Position numbers and translations under genes: made by a program. Positions 34,272-42,685 of a stretch of DNA of 64,000 bases are shown piece after piece. Numbering within the stretch: the stretch's first letter is position 1; every line of letters begins with the position of its first letter. Source of the stretch: Burkholderiales bacterium (GTDB taxonomy: Bacteria; Pseudomonadota; Gammaproteobacteria; Burkholderiales; Casimicrobiaceae); assembly GCA_025352105.1 (NCBI GenBank), contig JANXUB010000029.1, positions 1 to 64,000 on the forward strand. Direction: 5' to 3'. The notes below the pieces were generated by a model. It was not told the origin of the DNA. It worked only from the letters and a program-made list of their open reading frames with translations, and searched no databases.

Positions 34272-35207
34272 ATGACGATGCTCTCCCCTTTTCCAGCCCC
34301 ATTTGCACCCACGCTGCTGTGGAACGCACGCCTGCTCATGATCGAGCGCGCGACGGACGACGCCAAAGCCTGCGCCCAGTGGTATTCGCAGTTGCTCGGC
34401 GACCCGGTCATACGACTCGCGCCTGACGTCTGGCAAGTGCGCGGCACAGATCGCTGGATGTTGTTTCGCACAGGCGCTAAAAAAACGGTGCCGCTGATCG
34501 CGTTTGCGTTCCAGACGCATGATCAATGGGCAAGCTATCGTACGCACCTGAAATTAATCGAGCTCGCCCTGCACCCTGTTGCCCCTGAGTTGCAGGCGCT
34601 CTTTGGCGAGGCAACCTTCGCTGTGCGCGATCCTGACAATCGCACCGTGCTGTTCTGTGTGGCACCGTCGGCCACCGAATCGACTGCACCGTCGTTGCCC
34701 GACGGCGATCCATTGACAATCACAGGAACGTCCGCGCCCGCTGAACCGCGCACTGCGCGCATGCAGCACTTCGTGTGCGCGTCAATGCAGACCGACGCCA
34801 TGCTGGAGTTCTATCGCGATGTACTGGGCTTTATGGAGTCGGACCGCGTGGTTGATACCGACGGTGATCTGAGTTCTGCTTTCGTGCGCTCGGACGCCGA
34901 ACATCACAGCTTTGCGGTGTTTCGCGCGCCACACACCGGCCCGGATCATCAAGCGTACGAACTGCCCAACTGGAACGCGATTCGCGACTGGGCGGATCAC
35001 TGCGGTGACCTTGAAATACCGCTGTGGTGGGGGCCGGGACGTCACGGTGTGGGCAACAATTTATTCTTCATGATCGAAGACCCGGACGGCTACAAAGTCG
35101 AGTTCTCCACCGAGCTTGAAATCATGACGCCCGATCAGGCCTACCGCGAATGGCCGCACGGGCCGAGGGCATTGAATCTTTGGGGCAATGCCTGGATGCG
35201 TAGTTAG
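34272..35207 (+). CDS. VOC-family (glyoxalase/extradiol dioxygenase-like) protein
   Basis: A 311-residue protein with two vicinal-oxygen-chelate halves. The second half carries plausible metal ligands: MQHFVCAS (His), GRHGVGNNLFFMIEDPDG (His) and VEFSTELE (Glu). The RDVLGFMESDRV and HGPRALNLWG motifs resemble the two-domain extradiol-dioxygenase-like proteins of betaproteobacteria. An actual ring-cleavage substrate is not evident, and no aromatic degradation genes are nearby. The start at 34272 (or 34278) follows the amtB terminator; the track start at 34071 lies inside amtB. Confidence 0.82.
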   Translation: MTMLSPFPAPFAPTLLWNARLLMIERATDDAKACAQWYSQLLGDPVIRLAPDVWQVRGTDRWMLFRTGAKKTVPLIAFAFQTHDQWASYRTHLKLIELALHPVAPELQALFGEATFAVRDPDNRTVLFCVAPSATESTAPSLPDGDPLTITGTSAPAEPRTARMQHFVCASMQTDAMLEFYRDVLGFMESDRVVDTDGDLSSAFVRSDAEHHSFAVFRAPHTGPDHQAYELPNWNAIRDWADHCGDLEIPLWWGPGRHGVGNNLFFMIEDPDGYKVEFSTELEIMTPDQAYREWPHGPRALNLWGNAWMRS

Positions 35208-35313
35208 GTGCACCGATGTGCTGTGATCTGGAAATGCGGGTCAGAAAACGTTCAATGAACTGATCGGCGCTGTTATCGGTCAATGCATGCATCCGTCACT
35301 TCCTGAGACCCCG

Positions 35314-36048
35314 ATGCGACATGTTCCACGAGTTTTTGCCTGCGCCACTTTCCTGCTGTTGGTTGCGCTTCCAATCGCGGTGATGGCACAGTCCGCGACG
35401 ACCGATGGAGCCGCAGTAACATCGGTTGAAACGGTTATCGTAAAGCGCCCGAAAAACGCGGCGATGATGCCGTATGACGGCGTGTACGAGCGGCTCAAGC
35501 GGATGCAGGATTCAAAACTTGATCGCATCCGGCTGCAAATCAAAATTTCGCCGAAGCGCGACGATCTCAAGCTGTCAGACGTCCGCCTCGCAATCGTGAA
35601 CGACACCGCGAGCGTGAACTTGCCAATCGCCGCCGATGGCGCGATTGCGGTGCCACTGCGTGTCGATCTGTACAACACCGACGCCGAGATTCGCAGCAAT
35701 CAGCCGAAAGGCAGCCTCAGCGCGTCGATCAACCTGACCCTCGGCTGGGACGGCGGCAAAGAAATTCCGTATGCCGAAATTGAAGAGACCGTGCGCCAGT
35801 TTCAGAGAGGCGGCAAAGATTTGATGGGCTGGTTTGCCTACCTCGTGTTCTTTCCGTCGTTCGACAGCTTCGAGGTCCCAGTGCAGTTCCTCAAAGGCGA
35901 TGGACAGACGATGAAGGTGATGAAAGACGGTCGCGTGATCGAATCGTACGGCGCAGACGACAAAGGTTTACTCAAATTTCGCCTCAAGCGCGAATGGAGC
36001 ACATTACAGCCAACGCTGGTGTTTTCCGAGGCGCCGCCCAAGGGCTGA
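35314..36048 (+). CDS. Exported protein of unknown function
   Basis: About 244 residues with a clear Sec signal peptide (FLLLVALPIAVMAQ) followed by a mature domain with no recognised family. Visible elements are AAMMPYDGVYERLKRMQDS, KISPKRDDLKLSDVRLAI, an ADGAIAVPLRVDLYNTDAEI strand-rich part and NQPKGSLSASINLTLGW. The pattern suggests a beta-rich periplasmic domain. The track ORF starts at 35287; I prefer ATG 35314 because it places the signal peptide at the N terminus and has GAGA upstream. It is followed by a degenerate copy of the 116-bp element. Confidence 0.72.
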   Translation: MRHVPRVFACATFLLLVALPIAVMAQSATTDGAAVTSVETVIVKRPKNAAMMPYDGVYERLKRMQDSKLDRIRLQIKISPKRDDLKLSDVRLAIVNDTASVNLPIAADGAIAVPLRVDLYNTDAEIRSNQPKGSLSASINLTLGWDGGKEIPYAEIEETVRQFQRGGKDLMGWFAYLVFFPSFDSFEVPVQFLKGDGQTMKVMKDGRVIESYGADDKGLLKFRLKREWSTLQPTLVFSEAPPKG

Positions 36049-36058
36049 GGCATCAGAC

Positions 36059-36168
36059 AGCTTAGTCGGCCATTCCGCCATTGGATGTGGGCTACAAGGC
36101 CAAACGCGCAATAGTCGACATCCAGTGCGCCGGCTCCCAACCGCGCATGCGGTCAGGTCATAAAAATC
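36059..36168. repeat. Degenerate 116-bp element, copy K (about 110 bp)
   Basis: AGCTTAG at the left, GGGC at the expected offset, ATAGTCGACA in the centre, GGCTCCCAA in place of AGCCCCAA about six bases early, and TAAAAATC at the right. The spacing implies a deletion of about six bases in the right half. It lies between two genes in the same direction. Confidence 0.45.
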
Positions 36169-36307
36169 GCCGAAACGCTCCCTGAAACACCGCCAATCGC
36201 ACGGTAATTCATGCGTTCGCAATAATTTCGCCCTCCCGACAGCGTGCTGCGCTACTCTCTCAGAAAAATCTGTTTCGATTTGACGAAATAAAAAAAGAGA
36301 GGGCTGA

Positions 36308-37438
36308 ATGATGAACATGCTGAAACTCAGGTCGCGGGCTTGCGCCGTGGCGATGTGCCTGACAACGTCCGCGGCCAGTCAGGTCGGCGCACAAATCATC
36401 GTCGGCCAGACGGCAGGCTTCACCGGTGCTGTGGCCGCGACGGTCAAGGAAGCGACCGACGGCGCGAAGCTCTACATCGACTCGGTTAACGCCAAAGGCG
36501 GCGTCAACGGACAAAAGATCGAGCTCATTTCGATGGACGATAAATTCGACACCAAAACCGCTGCCGCAAACGCCCGTACGCTGATCGTGGACAAGCGTGC
36601 AGTCGCGATTTTTTTAACGCGCGGCACACCGCATAACGAGCTCATCATCAAGGTGCTTGATGAATTGAAAGTGCCATTGGTGGGCCCGTCGACCGGCGCG
36701 ATGCTGCTCCATGAACCGGTCAAAAAATATGTGTTCAACGTGCGCTCTACCTATCAGCGCGAAGCCGAAAAAGCGGTGGGGCTGCTCGCCTCCATCGGCA
36801 TTACCAGCATCGGCGTGCTGCATGTGGACGACACATTTGGCAGCGACGCGCTGGTCGGCATCAAGGCGGGCTTTGAGGCCAAAAATCTGAAGCCTGTTTT
36901 CCTCGGAAAGTATGACCGCAGCAAACCCGACTTTGGCCCACTCGCGCTCAATGTGCGCACTACCAGCCCGCAGGCGGTGATGGTCGTGGGCTCGGGGACG
37001 CATGTGGTCGACGCGCTGAAAGCCATTCGCGCTGCGGGCTCGCGTGCGCAGCTGGTAACGCTGTCAAACAACGCGTCGGGCGGCTTCGTCAAAGCGCTCG
37101 GTGAGTACGCGCGCGGCACGATCATTACGCAGGTGTTTCCGAATGAGCGATCCATCAATTCGCCGTTGGTGAAAGAGGCGCTGACGCTGGCGAAAGCCAA
37201 TGAAATAAAGGAAGTGTCGCCCGCCGTGCTGGAGGGCTTCGCCGCCGCCAAAGTGCTGGTTGAGGGCTTGCGCCGGGCCGGTCCAAACCCGACCGGAGAG
37301 AAGGTGCGTGCAGCGCTGGAGGCGATTCGTGGCTACGACATCGGTGGCATGGACGTCACCTACTCCGCGACCGATCACACCGGCCTCGATTTCGTTGATC
37401 TCTCGATCGTCAACAAAGAAGGCAAGTTCACGCGCTGA
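36308..37438 (+). CDS. ABC transporter substrate-binding protein, branched-chain amino acid (LivJ) type
   Basis: A 376-residue periplasmic binding protein with signal peptide (TTSAASQVGAQ) and the type I periplasmic-binding fold of the LivJ/HAAT family. Marks include VGQTAGFTGAVAATVKEATDGAKLYID, VNAKGGVNGQKIELISMDD, then FNVRSTYQREAEKAV and GVLHVDDTFGSDAL. The ligand is unknown. No permease or ATPase genes are next to it, so it is an orphan that may serve a transporter elsewhere or act in sensing. Its end is followed directly by the DUF748 gene. Confidence 0.88.
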   Translation: MMNMLKLRSRACAVAMCLTTSAASQVGAQIIVGQTAGFTGAVAATVKEATDGAKLYIDSVNAKGGVNGQKIELISMDDKFDTKTAAANARTLIVDKRAVAIFLTRGTPHNELIIKVLDELKVPLVGPSTGAMLLHEPVKKYVFNVRSTYQREAEKAVGLLASIGITSIGVLHVDDTFGSDALVGIKAGFEAKNLKPVFLGKYDRSKPDFGPLALNVRTTSPQAVMVVGSGTHVVDALKAIRAAGSRAQLVTLSNNASGGFVKALGEYARGTIITQVFPNERSINSPLVKEALTLAKANEIKEVSPAVLEGFAAAKVLVEGLRRAGPNPTGEKVRAALEAIRGYDIGGMDVTYSATDHTGLDFVDLSIVNKEGKFTR

Positions 37439-37502
37439 CGTCGTCACCAGCTTACGTTTTCACCGGCTTACGCAGCGAGCAGAATTTGTAGACAATGCGG
37501 GC

Positions 37503-40500
37503 ATGGTTGCTCCCGTTTCCGCCCCTGCTTTACCGATACCTACTCCCGAGCCGCGCCACGCAAACAAATGGCGCAAGGCGCTACGCGTGGCCATCATCGC
37601 GCTGGCGCTCGTGGCGATCTTCCTCGGTGCCTGCGCGTTGATCGTGCCGCACGTCATCAAGACATCCGCACCGAACTGGCTTAAAGAAAAGACCGGACGA
37701 ACGCTCGTAGTGCGCGACGCTGCGTTCAACCCGTTCTCGCTGCGTCTTCGCGTGGAAGATGCCGCGCTCTCCGACGCTGGCAAACCGCTTGCTCGTTTCA
37801 ACGCGTTGGAGATCAAGGGTAGCTGGTCGAGTCTTAAAGAGCTGGCCTGGACGGCGGAGAGCATCACCTTAACGCAGCCCGAAATCAGCGCCCGTATCGC
37901 CGCCGATGGCTCGCTCGACTGGGTGCGCTTCCTTGACGCGCTACCCAAAGACGTCAAGGATCCCAAGCCGCCAGAGCCTCCGAGCGACAGAGTGCCGCGT
38001 ATTCTGCTGCACACTATTTCCGTCACTAATGCCGCCGTTCGCCTGACGGACGAGCGCGTGGGTGCCAGCGAAAAGCGGCTCGAATTGACACCGCTCACAT
38101 TCAAGCTCGACAAGCTCTCCACGCTGCCGCGTGATCGTGGCGACTATGCGCTGGAGGCAACGCTCAACGATCAGACGCGCGTGCAATGGAAGGGTCGCGT
38201 GGGCCTGAATCCGATTGAGAGTTCAGGCGACATCGTGGTGACTAATTTGCCGCTGACGCGCGTGCAGTCGATTGCCAATGTGCAACTGCCCGTTGCGATT
38301 GGCGCTGTTGGTGGTACCGTCAATTTGCGCACGAATTACAGTGCCGCTGCCGGTACCGATTTTGTCGCAGCGGGCATCGGCGATGGCGTGCTTGAAATCA
38401 ACGATTTGCGCGCGACGCAGGGCAAGGACGACGCAAGTATCAAGTCAATCAAGCTCTCGCCGCTGTCCGCGTCATGGGCCAAAACCAAAGCCGACGGGCG
38501 CGATCAACAGCTGCTGGCGCTGTTGCCGTTGACGGCCGTATTGCAGGGCATCACCGTCAAAGTCGATGCGCAGTCCGAACCGTTACTGAGCGTGGCTCAA
38601 GTAGCCACGGTGAAGCCCGTTGCCGTCGATCTCAACGCGCAGACGGTGGACGTGCCGCAGATCGCGATTGTGGGTTTGCAGGGGAGCGTTTCGCGCGAAA
38701 GGAGCGGTCGTGTGCTGTTGCCGTTTGCAGGGCTATCTGCATCAGCGGCAACGCCTAAATCTGGGACGCAAGCGGCCGCTAGCAGCCCAACCCCCGCTAA
38801 AAAAGGTTGGCGAATCAATGTCGCGGAAGTCACCACCGACAAGGCCAATCTCGCTTGGCGTGACCAGAGCATCGCTGTGCCGCAGACGGTTAGCGCCAAA
38901 CTAGACCTGACTGTCGGTGCCACCCTCACCACGGGCGATAAACAAACTGCGGTCGTCAGTAGCAAGCGCATGTCTTTGAGTGACATCACGATGCGCGATG
39001 AAGCCACCACAACAGCGTGGTTGACCGCGAAGGAAATTCGCGCCCTGCCCGTCGAAATCGACCTGCTCGGATCAAAAATCGATCTACCGAGGATTGAGCT
39101 CGATGCGCCTGTGGTGAATCTCGCGCTTGATAAAGCGGGCTTGGACGTTGCGCACAAATTTGCCCCTGCTATTGTGACGGTGACGGTGACTGCGGCAACG
39201 GCTGGTGCTGCGGCAACCGTGGCAGCGCCAGTCGCCGCAATTCAACCGTCGACCCCCAACGCCGCTCCAAAAATCAGCGTCGCTGGCATCACCGTCAACG
39301 GCGGTCGTGTGAGCCTTGTCGACAGCACATTACCCACCGCATTGACGCACGTCCTCGACGCGATTCGCATCACTGCGGATCGCATTGAAATTGATGGTTC
39401 ACGTCCGCTCAGCGCCACAGCGATTGTCACGCTCGCGAGCGGCGGCGCATTGCAGGCAAAGCTCAAATTCGACCAGAAACGCAGAGAGGGCGACGTCGAA
39501 TTTGCGCTCGAAAAAGTCGCGCTCGCCGCGTTGTCACCGTACTTGAACCGCAACACAAAGTTAAAGCTCAGCAAAGGCGAAGCCGCCGTCGCGGGTCGCG
39601 TCAAATTCTCAGGCGCAACCAACGCCGATGAGGCGTTGCGCTTTGAAGGTAATCTGGCCGTGCGCGAACTTGAGCTGATTGACGAGACGACACAGGCACC
39701 GTTTGCGCAGTGGAACGAGTTGTCGAGCAGAGACGTGAAAGTATCGTCAGGCAAAAGAGGGCTGGACGTCGTGCTGGCCGATCTGTTGCTGGACGGCCCA
39801 CGTGGCAAGCTCATCATCGCTGAGAACAGCACGGTTAATCTGACGCAAATCGCCAAAGCTGATGCGTCCGGTGCGGCACAACCGGCGCAACCCGCGTCGC
39901 CTGCGAAGCCACCGGAGGCAGCACCGCTGCCGGTTGACGGTGAAAAAAGTGTTCGCATCAATGTGGATCGTCTGCAAGTGACCGGCGGCGACGTGGAGTT
40001 TGCTGACCTGTCTCTGCGACCGCAATTCGGCACCCGAATCTCTGATTTATCGGGGTTGATTGTGGGCCTGTCGACCGAGCCGTCGTCGCGTGCGGAGGTG
40101 TCGCTGGAAGGCAAGGTTGATGAGTTCGGGCTAGCCCGCGTATCGGGCAATTTGTCGCCGCTCGGCGCGACGGAATACACCGACATCAAAGCGATTTTCC
40201 GCAACGTTGAGATGAAAAACCTGACGCCCTATTCGGGAAAATTCGCGGGCCGCAGGATCGAGTCCGGCAAGCTCTCGCTTGATCTTGAATACAAAATTGA
40301 TAAGCGAAAATTGAAGGGCGAAAACAAGCTAGTTGTCGACAATCTGGTGCTCGGCGAGAAGATCGATAGCAAGGACGCGACGAACCTGCCGCTTGATTTG
40401 GCCATCGCGTTGCTGCGTGACAGCAACGGCATGATCGAGTTGGGTTTGCCGGTACAGGGCTCGCTTGACGACCCGCAGTTCAGCTTTGGTGGGCTCGTGT

Positions 40501-41219
40501 GGAAAGTGATCGTCAACGTCTTGACCAAGATTGCGACGGCCCCCTTCCGTGCGCTCGGAGCCTTGCTGGGTGGCAGTGGCGAAGAGTTTGAGGCGGTGAA
40601 TTTCGAACCTGGTGAAGCGCGCCTGTTGCCGCCTGAACGCGAAAAACTGGCAAAACTCGCAAAGGCACTGGAGCAACGTCCGCAGCTCAAACTCGCGGTC
40701 GAGGGCCGCTTCGACAAAGAGCGTGATCGTGAAGCGCTGGCCGACAACATCGTGAAGCTTGACGTCAGCAAGCGCGCCGGGATGAAACCGCCCGCTGCCA
40801 ACGAACCGCTGCTTATTTCCTTCACCGACGCCAAGGTTCAGGCTGCGCTGGACGAGCTCGCCGCAAGCGCGGGCGAGGACGCGACAAAACTGCGCGCGCA
40901 ATATTTGCCTCCCGCGAGCAACGCGGTGATGGGTGCCCTGCAGAACGCCCGTGAGCGCCTAAGCGAAAAGAGCCGCACGGAGGCCGCCGACGCTCGCAGC
41001 AAGTATTACCCGGAGCTGTTCAAGCTCCTGCGCGCAAAGCAGGCAGTGCCGGACACGGTGTACGCCACGCTCGCCACCTTCCGCGCCGAGGCGATCAAAA
41101 CCACGCTCACCGCTGTCAACAAGTTTGATGCAGCCCGCGTTAGCGTCGCTGCACCGCAACCTGTGAAAGCCAGCAAGCCGGATCAGGTTGCCACAACGCT
41201 CGCGTTGTCCGTAAAGTAA
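37503..41219 (+). CDS. Large DUF748 (AsmA-like) envelope protein
   Basis: A 1238-residue protein with one N-terminal membrane anchor (RVAIIALALVAIFLGACALIV) and a long periplasmic region of repeating beta-rich segments typical of DUF748/AsmA-like proteins (LVVRDAAFNPFSLRLRVEDAAL, then LEIKGSWSSLKELAWTAESI). Ala/Pro-rich linkers interrupt it at about residues 420 and 560. The C-terminal part includes an OmpA-like pattern (FEPGEARLLPPEREKLAKLA, LKLAVEGRFD). AsmA-like proteins are implicated in lipid transport between membranes. The track start (37260) lies inside the preceding gene; ATG 37503 is the first sensible start. The stop codon lies in a 23-bp tandem repeat. Confidence 0.85.
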   Translation: MVAPVSAPALPIPTPEPRHANKWRKALRVAIIALALVAIFLGACALIVPHVIKTSAPNWLKEKTGRTLVVRDAAFNPFSLRLRVEDAALSDAGKPLARFNALEIKGSWSSLKELAWTAESITLTQPEISARIAADGSLDWVRFLDALPKDVKDPKPPEPPSDRVPRILLHTISVTNAAVRLTDERVGASEKRLELTPLTFKLDKLSTLPRDRGDYALEATLNDQTRVQWKGRVGLNPIESSGDIVVTNLPLTRVQSIANVQLPVAIGAVGGTVNLRTNYSAAAGTDFVAAGIGDGVLEINDLRATQGKDDASIKSIKLSPLSASWAKTKADGRDQQLLALLPLTAVLQGITVKVDAQSEPLLSVAQVATVKPVAVDLNAQTVDVPQIAIVGLQGSVSRERSGRVLLPFAGLSASAATPKSGTQAAASSPTPAKKGWRINVAEVTTDKANLAWRDQSIAVPQTVSAKLDLTVGATLTTGDKQTAVVSSKRMSLSDITMRDEATTTAWLTAKEIRALPVEIDLLGSKIDLPRIELDAPVVNLALDKAGLDVAHKFAPAIVTVTVTAATAGAAATVAAPVAAIQPSTPNAAPKISVAGITVNGGRVSLVDSTLPTALTHVLDAIRITADRIEIDGSRPLSATAIVTLASGGALQAKLKFDQKRREGDVEFALEKVALAALSPYLNRNTKLKLSKGEAAVAGRVKFSGATNADEALRFEGNLAVRELELIDETTQAPFAQWNELSSRDVKVSSGKRGLDVVLADLLLDGPRGKLIIAENSTVNLTQIAKADASGAAQPAQPASPAKPPEAAPLPVDGEKSVRINVDRLQVTGGDVEFADLSLRPQFGTRISDLSGLIVGLSTEPSSRAEVSLEGKVDEFGLARVSGNLSPLGATEYTDIKAIFRNVEMKNLTPYSGKFAGRRIESGKLSLDLEYKIDKRKLKGENKLVVDNLVLGEKIDSKDATNLPLDLAIALLRDSNGMIELGLPVQGSLDDPQFSFGGLVWKVIVNVLTKIATAPFRALGALLGGSGEEFEAVNFEPGEARLLPPEREKLAKLAKALEQRPQLKLAVEGRFDKERDREALADNIVKLDVSKRAGMKPPAANEPLLISFTDAKVQAALDELAASAGEDATKLRAQYLPPASNAVMGALQNARERLSEKSRTEAADARSKYYPELFKLLRAKQAVPDTVYATLATFRAEAIKTTLTAVNKFDAARVSVAAPQPVKASKPDQVATTLALSVK

Positions 41220-41264
41220 CGCTCGCGTTGTCCGTAAAGTGACGTTAGCTTTGTCAGTGAAATA
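41196..41264 (+). repeat. Three tandem 23-bp units across the DUF748 stop codon
   Basis: The unit ACGCTCGCGTTGTCCGTAAA plus GTA occurs twice with one mismatch, then a third degenerate copy (ACGTTAGCTTTGTCAGTGAA) follows. The first unit encodes the protein end TLALSVK and the stop, so the later units are a duplication of the gene terminus into the intergenic space. Confidence 0.75.
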
Positions 41265-41285
41265 GTCGTTTTCAAGGAGCGCATC

Positions 41286-41513
41286 ATGTCCGCATCAACC
41301 AGCAACGCCATCCCCGTCCGCATTCCCGCCGCCCAACAACCGCTCAAATCGCAGGCGAAATGGAAGCGCGTGATCATCGCCGTTCTTGCGATGCTCTACG
41401 TGATTTCGCCACTGGATTTGATTCCTGATTTCATCCCCGTCATCGGCTGGCTGGATGACCTCGGCGTACTGGTTTGGGCCGCGCGGCAGGTGTTTTTTAA
41501 CAAGGACGTATGA
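41286..41513 (+). CDS. YkvA-family protein (DUF1232)
   Basis: A 75-residue protein with the DUF1232 hallmark LYVISPLDLIPDFIPVIGWLDDLGVLVW inside a hydrophobic helical pair. An AAGGAG ribosome binding site precedes the ATG. Members are small inner-membrane proteins of unknown role. The gene ends 26 bp before repeat copy G. Confidence 0.9.
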   Translation: MSASTSNAIPVRIPAAQQPLKSQAKWKRVIIAVLAMLYVISPLDLIPDFIPVIGWLDDLGVLVWAARQVFFNKDV

Positions 41514-41539
41514 CCTTCGTTGGTCGTGAGGCGTGCGGT

Positions 41540-41655
41540 CAGCTTTTTCGTCAAACCTATGTTTTGTAAGGGATGAGCGGCATTTATCGCGATAGTCGAT
41601 AAATGCCGTTTTGCGCCGCTATCCCACAAGCGACTTGGTATTATTAGAAAAGCTG
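41540..41655. repeat. 116-bp palindromic element, copy G
   Basis: Perfect ends CAGCTTTT/AAAAGCTG. The 31-34 block is GGGA and the 83-86 block TCCC, so both sides of the usual GGGC/GCCC pair have changed together. A perfect 12-bp stem (CGGCATTTATCG with CGATAAATGCCG, loop CGATAGT) sits just left of the dyad. It lies between YkvA and the convergent glutaminase. Confidence 0.82.
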
Positions 41656-41701
41656 TCTTGCTGGGCAGGCGATGCCTGCCCAGCCGCCGCACACTTCGAA
41701 A

Positions 41702-42616
41702 TCAAAAAATCGACTGCTTTGTAATCGACGTAAACATCTCCAGTGCCAACGATCCAGCGTGGCTGTTGCCGCTGTCTTCCAGCGCCGGTGACCACACACA
41801 GATCCCGCACTGCCCCGGCAGAATCGCCACAATCCCGCCACCCACGCCGCTCTTCGCGGGCAATCCGACGCGAAACGCAAAATCGCCCGCCGCGTCGTAA
41901 GTGCCACAGGTCAACATCAGCGCCGACAGCCGCTTGGCGGAGCTCGCGTCAATCACCGTCTCGCCATTCCACGGATTCACGCCGTGGTTCGCGAGAAAGC
42001 ACACCGCGCGCGCCAGCTCCACGCAGCTCATCTCGATCGCACAATGATGGCAATACGCATGCAGCACCTCGCCCACCTTGTTGTTCAAGTTGCCGAAGCT
42101 CTTCATGAAATGCGCCATCGCCGCGTTGCGCGACGAGGTGCTGATCTCCGACTGCGCGACCTTCGTGTTGTACGTGATGTCCGCCACGTCCGCGAGCTTG
42201 CGCACAAAATCCACCAACGACTGCGCCGAATTCACGCTGCGACTCGCCAGCATGTCCGTCACCACCAGCGCACCCGCATTGATGAGCGGGTTGCGCGGAA
42301 TGCCCTGCTCGGCTTCCAGTTGCACGAGTGAATTGAACGGTGAGCCCGAAGGCTCGCGCCCCACGCGCGTCCACAGCGAATCGCCCTCGCGCTGGAATGC
42401 GAGCGTCAGCGCGAAGAGCTTCGAAATCGACTGAATCGAAAAGCGCTTCGCCGCATCACCCACCGAATACACCGAGCCATCCACGCCCACCACCGCCATC
42501 CCAAACTGATCCGCCGCAACGTTCGCAAGCTCAGGGATGTAGGAGGCGACCTTGCCTTCGCCGATGACAGGTTTGAGGGCGGTGTGAATGCGGTCGAGGG
42601 TGGCTTGGCAATCCAT
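41702..42616 (-). CDS. glsA: Glutaminase
   Basis: A 304-residue serine-dependent glutaminase with the beta-lactamase-like fold. The catalytic S-x-x-K is in SIQSISK (Ser63, Lys66). Further marks are NPLINAGALV, the YNTKVAQSEISTSSRNAAMAH block, a Tyr/Asn site in YCHHCAIEMSC, and the C-terminal GVGGGIVAILPG loop. It converts glutamine to glutamate and ammonia. ATG 42616 (MDCQATLDRIHTAL) aligns with relatives; the track extends to a GTG at 42646. It is downstream of the decarboxylase gene on the same strand with a 69-bp gap. Confidence 0.92.
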   Translation of the reverse strand: MDCQATLDRIHTALKPVIGEGKVASYIPELANVAADQFGMAVVGVDGSVYSVGDAAKRFSIQSISKLFALTLAFQREGDSLWTRVGREPSGSPFNSLVQLEAEQGIPRNPLINAGALVVTDMLASRSVNSAQSLVDFVRKLADVADITYNTKVAQSEISTSSRNAAMAHFMKSFGNLNNKVGEVLHAYCHHCAIEMSCVELARAVCFLANHGVNPWNGETVIDASSAKRLSALMLTCGTYDAAGDFAFRVGLPAKSGVGGGIVAILPGQCGICVWSPALEDSGNSHAGSLALEMFTSITKQSIF

Positions 42617-42685
42617 GGCGGGGATTATGCGCAAACTCGTCCGCACGCCCGCAGGAAGAGGGGACTGACGTGCCGCGAGAACCGT

